In this document: positions 1 through 7,764 of the stretch, piece after piece
Position numbering within the stretch: the first letter of the stretch is position 1
Layout: each line of letters begins with the position of its first letter
Notes under the pieces: generated by a model
Told to the model about the DNA's origin: nothing
The model's database searches: none
What the model saw: the letters and a program-made list of their open reading frames with translations, nothing else
Assembly: GCA_009700485.1 (NCBI GenBank)
Contig: WLLZ01000008.1
Span: forward strand, 1-29,693
DNA: 29,693 nucleotides
Reading direction: 5' to 3'
From: Actinomycetota bacterium
Lineage (GTDB): Bacteria; Actinomycetota; Actinomycetes; S36-B12
Position numbers and translations under genes: made by a program

Positions 1-625
1 AGAGGCGATCACCGGCATCACCTAGGCCGGGCACGATGTAACCCTTTTCGTTCAGATGTGAGTCAAGGGCGGCGGTTACTACCGTGACTTCTACATCACG
101 ATCGTTGTAGGCGTCCTCAAGGCGCTTGACGCCCTCGGGTGCGGCTAGCAAACAAATCGCGGTGACATCTCGCGCACCTCTCTCGAGCAACAAGTCGATG
201 GCCGCGACCAAAGTGCCACCGGTTGCGAGCATTGGATCAAGGACGAAGACTTGGCGATTGGCGAGGTTATGTGGCAGGCGATCAGCGTAAGTTGTGGCGA
301 GCAGTGAATCCTCATCGCGAACCATGCCGAGGAATCCAACTTCAGCGGTCGGCATCAATTTGACCATTCCATTCAGCATGCCCAGGCCAGCGCGAAGGAT
401 CGGCACGACCAGGGGCCGCGGGTCAGCCATTTCAACGCCCATGCAGTCGGCGACCGGCGTAGTGATGGCAACCGGCTGAACGCGCAAGGTCTCGGTGGCT
501 TCATAGGCCAAGAGGGTGACCAACTCTTCAGCCAATAGGCGAAATGTGGCGGAGGATGTCTGAGTCCGGCGAAGTCGGGTGAGCTTGTGGGCTACGAGGG
601 GATGGTTGATCACGAGGGTACGCAT
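1..625 (-). CDS. upp: Uracil phosphoribosyltransferase (3' end beyond the window)
   Basis: Converts uracil and PRPP to UMP in pyrimidine salvage, in the cytoplasm. The reverse-strand translation begins MRTLVINHPLVAHKLTRLR, typical of the family N terminus. The PRPP-binding loop reads LDPMLATGGT, and the last visible residues VPGLGDAGDRL are the uracil-binding C-terminal motif, so only a few residues lie outside the window. The ATG at 623-625 is the natural start because it gives the family N terminus. A TACTCT box ends 7 nt before it, so the mRNA is probably leaderless. The gene is divergent from the tadA operon, a layout I recall from other actinobacteria. Confidence 0.95.
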   Translation of the reverse strand, partial: MRTLVINHPLVAHKLTRLRRTQTSSATFRLLAEELVTLLAYEATETLRVQPVAITTPVADCMGVEMADPRPLVVPILRAGLGMLNGMVKLMPTAEVGFLGMVRDEDSLLATTYADRLPHNLANRQVFVLDPMLATGGTLVAAIDLLLERGARDVTAICLLAAPEGVKRLEDAYNDRDVEVTVVTAALDSHLNEKGYIVPGLGDAGDRL

Positions 626-632
626 ACCGCCG

Positions 633-638
633 AGAGTA
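633..638 (-). promoter_or_regulatory. Putative -10 box of upp (TACTCT)
   Basis: On the reverse strand TACTCT (TANNNT type) ends 7 nt before the upp ATG. Transcription would then begin at or within a base or two of the start codon. The same hexamer precedes the small gene at 24002. No convincing -35 was seen. Confidence 0.4.
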
Positions 639-683
639 GTGGTCGACGTGAGCCGAAGATACCCGGCGTGCCACCATCTACCC

Positions 684-1175
684 ATGGGATCGCAGGAGAT
701 GGACGCTAACTCGATTGACTTTGCGGTCGCGGTATGGCACGAGGAGGGCCAGTGGATGGCTTCTTCCCTCCCAGCGCGGGTTGCCACTTCGATGGACGAC
801 CTCACATCAACCCTGCGGCAGCTCCCAGGAGAAGGTGGCGTTTTTGGTTTGATTGGCGTGGTTGATGAATATTTCATCGTGGTGCGCCAAGCCGCCGGCT
901 CCTCGCGCGCGATGATCAGCGATGGGGCGGCAATTTTGGATTGGGCGTTGGCCGAAGAAGCAGCCGATGTGATTGGGCTCGATATTGACGATGATGATCT
1001 TGAGGATTTCGAGCCAGTTGGTGACATGAACATCTTTGCTGACTTCGGCCTTGACGCAGATGAGTTAGGTCTGCTTTGTCGTGATGAGGATCTTTATCCC
1101 GATCAGCAGATAAAGGCGATTGCAAAACGACTTGGTTTCAGCCAGCAATTGAAATCAGTACTGCGCGCGAACTAA
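684..1175 (+). CDS. tRNA adenosine deaminase-associated protein
   Basis: A small acidic protein of about 163 aa matching the actinobacterial family annotated as putative tRNA adenosine deaminase-associated protein. Its biochemical role is unknown to me; the name rests on its constant position before tadA. The core begins around IDFAVAVWHEEGQW. Acidic stretches such as DIDDDDLEDFE and a C-terminal conserved region (around LCRDEDLYPDQQIKAIAKRLGF) are visible. The ATG at 684 lies 58 bp from the divergent upp start; the ATG at 699 is an equally possible start, and the open frame extends further upstream without resemblance to the family. The stop codon overlaps the tadA ATG by one base (TAATG), implying translational coupling. 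Confidence 0.8.
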   Translation: MGSQEMDANSIDFAVAVWHEEGQWMASSLPARVATSMDDLTSTLRQLPGEGGVFGLIGVVDEYFIVVRQAAGSSRAMISDGAAILDWALAEEAADVIGLDIDDDDLEDFEPVGDMNIFADFGLDADELGLLCRDEDLYPDQQIKAIAKRLGFSQQLKSVLRAN

Positions 1176-1651
1176 TGCTCGCTCAACAATTTGATCTAGA
1201 CATGATGCAAGTGGCGCTTGCCTGCGCGAGCGAAGCGGGTGCGGCCGGTGACATACCAATTGGCGCAGTGGTCGTAGATGCGTCCGGGAGCATCATCGCA
1301 AAAGGGCATAACAGTCGCGAAGTGTTGAATGACCCTACGGCCCACGCTGAGATAGTGGCGTTGCGTGCGGCAGCACAAAAACTTGGTAGTTGGCGCCTTA
1401 CCGGCTGCACTTTGGTGGTGACCTTGGAGCCGTGCCCGATGTGTGCGGGCGCGGTGGTTTTGTCGCGGGTGGCTCGACTGGTTTTCGGGGCCTGGAACCC
1501 GGAGTATGGTGCCGCCGGCTCTAACTGGGATTTAGTGCGAGACCGGCGGCTAAATCACCGACCCGAGGTGCTCGGCGGGGTAATGGCCGAGGAGTGTGGC
1601 ACGCTAGTGCGAGGGTTCTTATCCCCGCACCGCATGCAGCAGGAGGCCTGA
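1175..1651 (+). CDS. tadA: tRNA-specific adenosine deaminase
   Basis: Deaminates the wobble adenosine of tRNA-Arg(ACG) to inosine, allowing one tRNA to read several CGN codons. The 158-aa length is normal for the family. The zinc/catalytic motif HAE lies at residues 57-59 (H57, E59) and PCPMC at 86-90 supplies C87 and C90. The ATG overlaps the previous stop, and the gene's own TGA overlaps the next ATG (ATGA at 1649-1653). It is the middle gene of a three-gene co-transcribed unit. The closely related guanine and cytosine deaminases are less likely because of the tRNA-deaminase-associated partner upstream. Confidence 0.92.
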   Translation: MLAQQFDLDMMQVALACASEAGAAGDIPIGAVVVDASGSIIAKGHNSREVLNDPTAHAEIVALRAAAQKLGSWRLTGCTLVVTLEPCPMCAGAVVLSRVARLVFGAWNPEYGAAGSNWDLVRDRRLNHRPEVLGGVMAEECGTLVRGFLSPHRMQQEA

Positions 1652-2313
1652 TGAGCTATCGCGAGAGCTCGATAACTCGGCGCCCGACACCGCGGCGCCG
1701 GACGCCGATCTGGCGCCTACTAATTTTCATCCTGGTTGGCATCGTTGTGCTGTTCGCCATCGGGTTTGGAGTGTCGCTAATCTTCCGCGGCAGCGGCACC
1801 CCGCAGGCAGATCCATCGCAAAGTTCGATCGCCGAGCCGCTGCCGTGTGAGACAACAATGGTGAACCCGGCCGAGGTGCTTCCGATAAGCAGTAAAGTCA
1901 AAGTTTCGGTCTACAACTCCACGAATAAAATCGGGTTGGCGGGCGACACCGCCAAAGTACTTAAAGCCCGCGGGTTCATCATCCAAGAGGTCGGAAACGA
2001 CCCGATGAGCAAGAACGTTCAAGGGGTGGCTGAAATCCGCTATGGCCCCAAAGGCGCTAGCCGGGCGCAACTACTCGCTTTCCATTTCCCCGGTGCTGTT
2101 CTCGTTCAAGATAATCGCTCGGGAAAAATTGTTGACGTGGCGGTAGGTGCTGCCTTTAATGAACTCGAGGGCGAAGCGCAGATTGCCGCCGCCATGGCAT
2201 CACCATCAGCATCAACCTCCGGACCAGGTTGCGCAAGCGCGGAGCCGGCACCTACTCAAGAGGCGGCAAGTGAGCCACCCAGCGAGATCTCACCATCGCC
2301 CAGCGCCAGCTGA
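1651..2313 (+). CDS. LytR C-terminal domain membrane protein
   Basis: A 220-aa protein with a basic cytoplasmic N terminus (residues 1-20), one transmembrane helix (about 21-46) and a linker. An extracytoplasmic LytR_C-type domain follows, from about VKVSVYNSTNKIGLAGDTA to AVLVQDNRSGKIVDVAVG. The tail (about 180-220) is rich in Ser, Pro, Ala and Glu. LytR_C domains are often attached to LCP cell-wall ligases; here the LCP domain is absent, so the role is unknown but probably at the cell surface. The ATG at 1651 is preferred over an in-frame upstream ATG because AGGAGG at 1641-1646 precedes it and it forms an ATGA overlap with tadA. Confidence 0.8.
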   Translation: MSYRESSITRRPTPRRRTPIWRLLIFILVGIVVLFAIGFGVSLIFRGSGTPQADPSQSSIAEPLPCETTMVNPAEVLPISSKVKVSVYNSTNKIGLAGDTAKVLKARGFIIQEVGNDPMSKNVQGVAEIRYGPKGASRAQLLAFHFPGAVLVQDNRSGKIVDVAVGAAFNELEGEAQIAAAMASPSASTSGPGCASAEPAPTQEAASEPPSEISPSPSAS

Positions 2314-2445
2314 TGCCGCTTTAATTGGAGTGCGGTGCACCCGAGTCGGGATTCTTGCAGTTGCCGAGTGGATGAGTTAATGTCACAGGGCGTCCTCCTT
2401 ATTGAGGAAGTCCACCGCGAGATCTCGGCGACGAAAGGTCGTAAA

Positions 2446-3471
2446 GTGCGACGCATCATCAAGGGTATGGCGATTGCCATCAGTTTCAGCCTCATCGCGG
2501 TGCCAACAGCCAGGGCCGATGACAGCGACAGTGACAGCAAGTCCGCTAGGGAGCCGGTTACGGTCTCTGTTCCAATTCGGACGATCGACACCCCTGACAA
2601 AAGTGGCCAAAACGGCATCTTGGTTGTTCGCGTGGGTCGCGCCGCCCCAATTTCGGTCATGGTTGACACCGGCATCGTGGGGTTAGTGCTGTTCGGCAAA
2701 CCCGCTGGCCTCAAGCCAACAGGGAAGCGCACCACCACTGAAATTCGCGGCTCAAAGATCCCGGGCGCTATTTTCACCGCGCCGGTCACCATTGGTGGAG
2801 TCACCACCACCCAACCGGTGACGATTTCTGTCGTTAACACGAGCAACCCGTATATCCAGCAATGGAAGAATCGCGGAATTTCCGGAATCATTGGCCTTGG
2901 CACCGGTGACGGGGGCAACATGACAAACATCTTGAAGTCCATGCCCGGGTCCCTTGGTTTGCGCTGGAGTATTCATTTCAAACGCAATATCGGAACCCAA
3001 AAGGGTCGCCCAGGTGCCCTCATACTTGGTGCCGAGCCGCCGGTGGATCCCACGATGAGTTTCCGATTGCCCTATGTAAGCCAGGACATAAACGGCGCTA
3101 ATAACTGGGATGATCACCAAGCTGATGGCTGCTGGACTTTCGGAGTGTTGCGCGAGCAGTGCGTCCCAACCTGGTTCGACTCTGGGTTTACCTTGATGAG
3201 AGTCCTCGGCCGTGATTTCTCTCGTGTTCCAGATACGAGCACGAACCTGGTGAAACCGGGAACAAGGGTCAAGCTAGCCGCGGCGGGGAGCGCCTTCTTT
3301 GGGCACAAGTTCATTGCGGGGAGAACTGGCTCACGTAATCTTGTGCGCCTCATTCCACGGGGTCAGCCCACAATTAACACCGGAAATTCGTTTTACTTCG
3401 ACTACACCCTCACTTACGACTTGGCGGTAGGCACTGTTTCGCTGGGCGACTCCAACTTGAAAGGTAACTAG
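2446..3471 (+). CDS. Secreted pepsin-like (bilobal, A1-type) aspartic peptidase
   Basis: A 341-aa exported protein. A signal peptide covers residues 1-24 (basic start, hydrophobic core, cleavage after ARA), followed by an acidic linker DDSDSDS. Both catalytic motifs of a two-lobed aspartic peptidase are visible: VDTG with D74 in lobe one and FDSGFT with D245 in lobe two. The 171-residue spacing is close to that of pepsin. Between them lie an A1-like strand APVTIGGV, GIIGLG and GALILGAEPP; the end, LTYDLAVGTVSLGD, resembles the closing strand of A1 enzymes. A Cys pair lies just before the second Asp. The GTG at 2446 is chosen because AAAGG at 2434-2438 precedes it and it gives a compact signal peptide; the ATGs at 2380 and 2467 are alternatives. 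The gene is 4 bp upstream of the sulfatase gene, so the two are probably one operon. Substrate unknown. Confidence 0.7.
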   Translation: MRRIIKGMAIAISFSLIAVPTARADDSDSDSKSAREPVTVSVPIRTIDTPDKSGQNGILVVRVGRAAPISVMVDTGIVGLVLFGKPAGLKPTGKRTTTEIRGSKIPGAIFTAPVTIGGVTTTQPVTISVVNTSNPYIQQWKNRGISGIIGLGTGDGGNMTNILKSMPGSLGLRWSIHFKRNIGTQKGRPGALILGAEPPVDPTMSFRLPYVSQDINGANNWDDHQADGCWTFGVLREQCVPTWFDSGFTLMRVLGRDFSRVPDTSTNLVKPGTRVKLAAAGSAFFGHKFIAGRTGSRNLVRLIPRGQPTINTGNSFYFDYTLTYDLAVGTVSLGDSNLKGN

Positions 3472-3475
3472 ATAA

Positions 3476-5437
3476 ATGTCTGAGAACAACAAGCCGAGTT
3501 TGAGTCGTCGCAAGTTCTTGCAGGCCACCAGCGTTGCCGGTGTGACCGCAGCCGGGTTGGCCGCATCCAGTCGGCCGGCGGCGCAAGCTGCACCGTTACC
3601 GAAGTTCAAGCCGCGCGGCCGGCTCAGGCGACGCCCCAACTTCTTGATCGTCATGATGGATGAGCAGCGGGCCGCACCGTTCTACGAATCGCCGGAGCTG
3701 CAACTATGGCGACTGCAGAACCTAGCGACCCAAAACTTTCTGCGTCGCAATTCCTTCGAGTTCACTCACCACCACGTTATGTCGACGGCCTGCCAGCCCA
3801 GTCGTGCCTCTATCTACACGGGGCAATACCCGTCCCTTCATGGCGTCGCGCAGACTTCAGGTGCCGCTAAGTCCGCGATTGAGCAGGATCTCTACTGGCT
3901 AGATCCCACCACGGTGCCAACCTTGGGCAACTGGTTTCGCGCCGCGGGGTACGACACATACTGGAAAGGCAAGTGGCATATCTCAGAAGCAGATCTTTAT
4001 CAGGCGGGCTCTTACAACCCGTTGCCCTCGTATAACAATGCGGGTGGTCGAGATAGATATCTTGAGGACATCTATTTAGAGTCCTCACGACTGGAGGAGT
4101 ACGGATTTACTGGCTTCATCGGGCCCGAGCCCCACGGGAGTAACCCACTTAACTCAGGTTCCTCTGGCCCCGGTGGCAGAGGACGCGACGAGGTATACGC
4201 CCAGTTGGGCTCGGACCAATTGCAGCGCTTGCGTCGTAGTGACAAGCCTTGGCTTTTAGTCTCGTCTTTTGTGAATCCGCATGACATCACGGTCTGGGGG
4301 AGTCTTAGTTTGGCGGGGGATCTTTCCGGCAGTCAAGGTTCTTTCTACCTTGCGGAACAGCTAGTGGGTTCGAATGTGCCGCGGGATCTTTTTGGTCCGG
4401 CCTACACGGCTTCGTCAAATGAGGATCTCAGCGCGAAGCCGGTGGCGCAGAAGAGTTTCGTAGCTCAGTATCCGAAGGGTTTTCAGCCTCTTAACAACGA
4501 CGAAGCTTACCACCGCTTCTACTACCAACTGCAGAAGAATGTAGACGAGCAAATCGGCAAGGTGATCGATACTCTCACCGAGGATCGCGAGCAGTATCGC
4601 GACACCATCGTCATTTATCTCTCCGACCATGGCGAGATGCTCGGTGCCCATGGAGGCATGTTCCAAAAGTGGCACTCGGGATATGACGAGATGTTGCGCG
4701 TGCCGTTCATGTTCCACAACCCAGAGCTTTTCAGCGGCCATGTGACAAGTGATGCTTTGACCAGCCATGCTGATCTCATTCCTACGATGCTTGGTCTTGC
4801 GGGTTTGGACGAGCTGTCACTCGGTAAGGAGTTGAGCAAGTCGCATACGCAGGTACGCCGACTTGTGGGACAAGATCTCTCAGGCATTTTGCTAGGCGAT
4901 GACCAGCCTTCGCGGTTGGACAAAAGCCCGATCTACTTCATGACCGATGATCAGCCCTTCAAGGGCGCGAACGCGGTTTCTGTTGTCGGTTTGCCCTATA
5001 AGCCGGTAGATCAGCCAAACTGCGTCGAAACTGTCGTCGCCTACCTGCCCACGGGCCCGGGTGGATCAAAGGAGCGGTGGAAGTACTCTCGCTACTGGGA
5101 CAACCCGCAGTTCTGGACTACCCCCAATGTTCAAGACGTTATGACCATCGTTGCCGGTGTAGCAAACCAGCCGGGCAACAAAGTTGCGACGACGGTAGTG
5201 AAGCAACTCAACCCGACCGGCGGGCAGATTGCACCGCCAGCTGACCAGTTCGAGTTGTATAACGCCAGCACTGACCCTGCAGAGTTAGTCAACCTTTACG
5301 GGAACTCCAACTATGCCGGCATCCAGCAGGTCATGGCTGCCCTCCTGAACGCCGAGCGCAGCGCAAAGCGCTTGGAGCCAACGGAGCAACCTTGGGCTGA
5401 TGGAACCATGCAGCAGTTTCCATTCGTCGCTAGCTAG
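3476..5437 (+). CDS. Tat-exported sulfatase (type I, formylglycine-dependent)
   Basis: Predicted to hydrolyse sulfate esters outside the cytoplasmic membrane. The 653-aa protein starts with a twin-arginine signal (SRRKFLQ at residues 10-16, then a hydrophobic stretch and AQA at 36-38), so it is probably folded and modified before export. The sulfatase core begins RRPNFLIVMMDEQR (52-65, metal-binding D62). The sulfatase signature CQPSRASIYTG follows, in which C106 would become formylglycine (CxPxR). A second metal-binding segment SDHGEMLGAHG has D384 and H385. No formylglycine-generating enzyme is present in the window, so it must be encoded elsewhere. The physiological substrate (polysaccharide sulfate, aryl or choline sulfate) cannot be told from sequence. 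It follows the pepsin-like peptidase gene closely, and a terminator hairpin follows its stop. Confidence 0.88.
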   Translation: MSENNKPSLSRRKFLQATSVAGVTAAGLAASSRPAAQAAPLPKFKPRGRLRRRPNFLIVMMDEQRAAPFYESPELQLWRLQNLATQNFLRRNSFEFTHHHVMSTACQPSRASIYTGQYPSLHGVAQTSGAAKSAIEQDLYWLDPTTVPTLGNWFRAAGYDTYWKGKWHISEADLYQAGSYNPLPSYNNAGGRDRYLEDIYLESSRLEEYGFTGFIGPEPHGSNPLNSGSSGPGGRGRDEVYAQLGSDQLQRLRRSDKPWLLVSSFVNPHDITVWGSLSLAGDLSGSQGSFYLAEQLVGSNVPRDLFGPAYTASSNEDLSAKPVAQKSFVAQYPKGFQPLNNDEAYHRFYYQLQKNVDEQIGKVIDTLTEDREQYRDTIVIYLSDHGEMLGAHGGMFQKWHSGYDEMLRVPFMFHNPELFSGHVTSDALTSHADLIPTMLGLAGLDELSLGKELSKSHTQVRRLVGQDLSGILLGDDQPSRLDKSPIYFMTDDQPFKGANAVSVVGLPYKPVDQPNCVETVVAYLPTGPGGSKERWKYSRYWDNPQFWTTPNVQDVMTIVAGVANQPGNKVATTVVKQLNPTGGQIAPPADQFELYNASTDPAELVNLYGNSNYAGIQQVMAALLNAERSAKRLEPTEQPWADGTMQQFPFVAS

Positions 5438-5448
5438 GGGTTAACTGG

Positions 5449-5472
5449 AAATCGCGGCACGGGCGCGATTTT
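5449..5472. terminator. Probable bidirectional intrinsic terminator
   Basis: AAATCGCG (5449-5456) pairs perfectly with CGCGATTT (5464-5471) around a 7-nt loop. A T4 run (5469-5472) overlaps and ends the right arm on the + strand, which suits termination of the sulfatase operon. Read on the reverse strand, the same hairpin directly follows the CCA end of tRNA-Ser(CGA) and could terminate it. Confidence 0.6.
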
Positions 5473-5561
5473 GGCGGTGGCGGTGGGATTTGAACCCACG
5501 GTGGAGTTTCCCCCACACACGCTTTCGAGGCGTGCTCCTTTGGCCGCTCGGACACGCCACC
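5472..5561 (-). tRNA. tRNA-Ser(CGA)
   Basis: A 90-nt class II tRNA with a long variable arm, as expected for serine. The acceptor stem GGTGGCG pairs with CGCCACC, the discriminator base is G and CCA is encoded (plus-strand TGG at 5472-5474). The anticodon arm has the loop CTCGAAA with anticodon CGA, reading UCG codons. The T loop is GGTTCAAATCC. Confidence 0.95.
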
Positions 5562-5568
5562 GGAGCGA

Positions 5569-5574
5569 ACTTTA
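5569..5574 (-). promoter_or_regulatory. Putative -10 box of tRNA-Ser(CGA) (TAAAGT)
   Basis: The reverse strand carries CTTGTAAAGT, an extended -10 (TG then TAAAGT), ending 7 nt before the tRNA 5' end. The same CTTGTAA core precedes the neighbouring tRNA-Ser(GGA), supporting both. Confidence 0.5.
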
Positions 5575-5630
5575 CAAGCGCTCAAGTAGCAGGCAGCGAT
5601 CACCCTTGGGCTCGGGTGCTATTTCGCGGC

Positions 5631-5660
5631 CCCGGGACTGCGATTAAATGATGTCCCGGG
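5631..5660 (-). terminator. Hairpin downstream of tRNA-Ser(GGA)
   Basis: CCCGGGAC (5631-5638) and GTCCCGGG (5653-5660) form a perfect 8-bp inverted repeat with a 14-nt loop, starting 9 nt past the CCA end of tRNA-Ser(GGA). There is no U tract, so termination is plausible but not proven; it may instead protect the 3' end during processing. Confidence 0.35.
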
Positions 5661-5669
5661 ACTTAACAG

Positions 5670-5757
5670 TGGCGGAGGATAGGGGATTTGAACCCCTGAG
5701 GGGTTTCCCCCAACCCGCTTTCCAAGCGAGCGCCATAGGCCACTAGGCGAATCCTCC
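5670..5757 (-). tRNA. tRNA-Ser(GGA)
   Basis: An 88-nt class II tRNA. Acceptor stem GGAGGAT pairs with ATCCTCC, discriminator G, CCA encoded (5670-5672). The anticodon stem-loop around CTTGGAAAG gives anticodon GGA, reading UCC and UCU. It has the long serine-type variable arm and a GGTTCAAATCC T loop. It is the second of two tandem serine tRNAs, each with its own -10-like box. Confidence 0.95.
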
Positions 5758-5764
5758 GCTCCGG

Positions 5765-5770
5765 AGATTA
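5765..5770 (-). promoter_or_regulatory. Putative -10 box of tRNA-Ser(GGA) (TAATCT)
   Basis: CTTGTAATCT on the reverse strand ends 7 nt before the tRNA 5' end, the same spacing and the same CTTGTAA core as for tRNA-Ser(CGA). Confidence 0.5.
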
Positions 5771-5832
5771 CAAGTGATGGTTCCTGCGGATACATGCGGC
5801 TACCGGTATTCCGTTCGCGGGTGCTGCGGCGT

Positions 5833-5838
5833 TACCCT
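5833..5838 (+). promoter_or_regulatory. Putative -10 box of the SRP RNA gene (TACCCT)
   Basis: TACCCT ends 7 nt before the predicted 5' end of the SRP RNA. A weak -35 candidate TTCCGT lies 18 bp upstream (5809-5814). Confidence 0.45.
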
Positions 5839-5845
5839 TGGCGCT

Positions 5846-5933
5846 GACCCCTCGTGCGGCGTCACCTCGCTGAACCCCCCCAGGGCCGGAAGGCAGCAAG
5901 GGCAGGCGGGCTCTGATGGGTGCGCGGGGGGTC
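5846..5933 (+). ncRNA. ffs: Small bacterial signal recognition particle RNA (4.5S-type)
   Basis: RNA core of the signal recognition particle; with Ffh it targets nascent membrane and secreted proteins. The conserved apical region with GGCCGGAAGGCAGCAAGGGC (about 5884-5903) contains the GGAA tetraloop and the symmetric/asymmetric loops that bind the Ffh M domain. The ends GACCCCTCGTGCG and CGCGGGGGGTC pair to close a single long hairpin, giving about 88 nt. Ends are approximate to a few bases. It lies upstream of dnaX in the same direction, an arrangement I recall from other actinobacteria. Confidence 0.9.
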
Positions 5934-6005
5934 CCTGTATTTCACCCGCCAATTTCGAGCCGGCAACCACGAGCATCGTCATAGTGGGCAGTTAAGGTGG
6001 CGCTT

Positions 6006-7763
6006 GTGTCCATGGCCTTGTATCGCACCTACCGCCCTGCGACCTTGGACGAAGTAGTCGGTCAAGAGCACGTCACCGGGCCGCTGCGCCGAGCCTTAAC
6101 TAACGACCGCGTCCATCACGCCTATCTCTTTTCAGGCCCACGCGGCTGCGGCAAGACTTCTACCGCTCGGATCATGGCTCGCTCCCTTAACTGCGAGCAA
6201 GGCCCGACCCCTGACCCGTGCGGGGTCTGCCAAAGTTGTACCGACCTTGCGGCCAATGGCCCCGGCTCACTCGATGTGATTGAACTTGATGCGGCTAGCC
6301 ACGGTGGTGTCGACGATACCCGTGATCTGCGCGAACGCGCGATGTTCGCTCCGGCGTCATCGCGATACAAGATTTACATCATCGATGAGGCCCACATGGT
6401 TTCGTCAGCTGGTTTCAATGCACTGCTCAAGTTGGTTGAAGAGCCGCCCGAGCATGTGAGGTTTATCTTTGCAACCACCGAGGCCGAGAAAGTGTTGCCA
6501 ACCATTCGCTCACGCACCCACAACTACACCTTCCGACTTTTGCCGGTGAAATTACTGCAGCAGCATTTGGCGACCGTCTGTGAAGCCGAGGGCATCCCTG
6601 CCGAGCCCGCAGCTTTAGCCTTGATTGCTCGCGCCGGCGCCGGCAGTGTGCGCGACAGCCTCTCGGTACTGGGCCAAGTCATTTCTGGCAGTGGCCCAGA
6701 GGGTGTTACCTACGCCGAAGCCGTTTTGCAGTTGGGCATGACCGATGCCACCTTGCTTGATGAAACCGTCGATGCGCTTGCCGCCCATGATGGTGCTGCG
6801 CTATTCATCGTCATTGACCGGGTTATGGAGGCCGGTCATGAGCCGCGTCGTTTCGTCACCGACCTACTTGAGCGCCTGCGCGATCTCATTGTTTTGCAGA
6901 ATGTGCCTGGGGCTGTTGAAACCGGCTTGATCGATGCACCTGATGATCAAGTGGCCCGCGAGATCGAACAAGCTCACCTGTTCGGGGCCGCTGAACTCGC
7001 GCGGGCAGCCGAAGTCGTTAGCGAAGCGCTAAGTGCACTGAAAGGGGCCACCGCTCCGCGACTACACCTTGAGTTGATGGCGGCGCGATTGCTACTACCG
7101 GCCGCCGATGCCGATGAACGCGGGTTTTTAGCTCGCCTTGATCAACTCGAACGGCGGATGGCTACCGGGGAGTTCCAGCAGCTGGTTGCTGCGCAATCTG
7201 CTGTGCAATCTGGTGGGCCGGGGCCATCGTCACGACCTCGCAAGTTGTCCGAAGTCGCGCCATCAACGGGTAAGACGGCCGCGGAGAGCGAAACACCGGC
7301 GGTTGATGAGCCAGTTGCCGCCGCCCCGGTTACTGCTGCTGCAACGGCAAGTGGGGTGGGGCTGCCCGAGCTCAAGTCAATGTGGCCAGCTGTCCTGGAT
7401 GCGGTTAAGTCATATTCGCGGGTGGCATGGGTGCTCTTTAGTGTTTCCGCCCCGCTGTCGCTTGTTAATGGGGTGCTGGCTGTTGGCCTAGACAATGCGA
7501 ACAAGATCAACAATGCGCGCGCAAGTGGCCACGATGAGCGCCTGCGGCAAGCGATCCTTGATGTTTTGCAGCTCGACGTCAAGATCGATGTAGTGCTCGC
7601 ACCTGATATTGCCTCGACCGTGACCTCAACGGGTGCCGAGCGCACCAGCCCTCAGGTGGCCGATACTCCGAGCATGGATGACGAAAACATGGATGACTCA
7701 TCAGGGGTAGACCTAGCACTACGGGCTTTAGGGGCCACACAAATCGGCGAGATAGAGCACTGA
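6006..7763 (+). CDS. dnaX: DNA polymerase III gamma/tau subunit
   Basis: Clamp-loader ATPase of the replicative polymerase. From the GTG at 6006 the protein is 585 aa. It opens with the family motif ALYRTYRPATLDEVVGQEHV, then Walker A GPRGCGKTS (44-52). A zinc module with C63, C72, C75 and C78, Walker B IIDEAHM (125-131) and the sensor region around SRTHNYTF follow. The middle (about 390-450) is a Pro/Ala/Thr-rich linker, followed by a C-terminal domain. GTG 6006 is chosen because AAGG at 5994-5997 is well spaced; GTG 5997 and ATG 6012 are possible. I see no A-rich slippery site like the one that makes gamma in E. coli. recR follows after one base. Confidence 0.95.
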   Translation: MSMALYRTYRPATLDEVVGQEHVTGPLRRALTNDRVHHAYLFSGPRGCGKTSTARIMARSLNCEQGPTPDPCGVCQSCTDLAANGPGSLDVIELDAASHGGVDDTRDLRERAMFAPASSRYKIYIIDEAHMVSSAGFNALLKLVEEPPEHVRFIFATTEAEKVLPTIRSRTHNYTFRLLPVKLLQQHLATVCEAEGIPAEPAALALIARAGAGSVRDSLSVLGQVISGSGPEGVTYAEAVLQLGMTDATLLDETVDALAAHDGAALFIVIDRVMEAGHEPRRFVTDLLERLRDLIVLQNVPGAVETGLIDAPDDQVAREIEQAHLFGAAELARAAEVVSEALSALKGATAPRLHLELMAARLLLPAADADERGFLARLDQLERRMATGEFQQLVAAQSAVQSGGPGPSSRPRKLSEVAPSTGKTAAESETPAVDEPVAAAPVTAAATASGVGLPELKSMWPAVLDAVKSYSRVAWVLFSVSAPLSLVNGVLAVGLDNANKINNARASGHDERLRQAILDVLQLDVKIDVVLAPDIASTVTSTGAERTSPQVADTPSMDDENMDDSSGVDLALRALGATQIGEIEH

Positions 7764-7764
7764 C

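Noticed and set aside
2335..2445. N-terminal extension of the pepsin-like protein to the ATG at 2335 or 2380
   Set aside because: It would put 30 or more charged residues before the signal peptide and lacks a good ribosome site; the GTG at 2446 fits better.
6006..7763. Programmed frameshift in dnaX making a gamma form
   Set aside because: No A-rich slippery heptamer was found in the expected central region.
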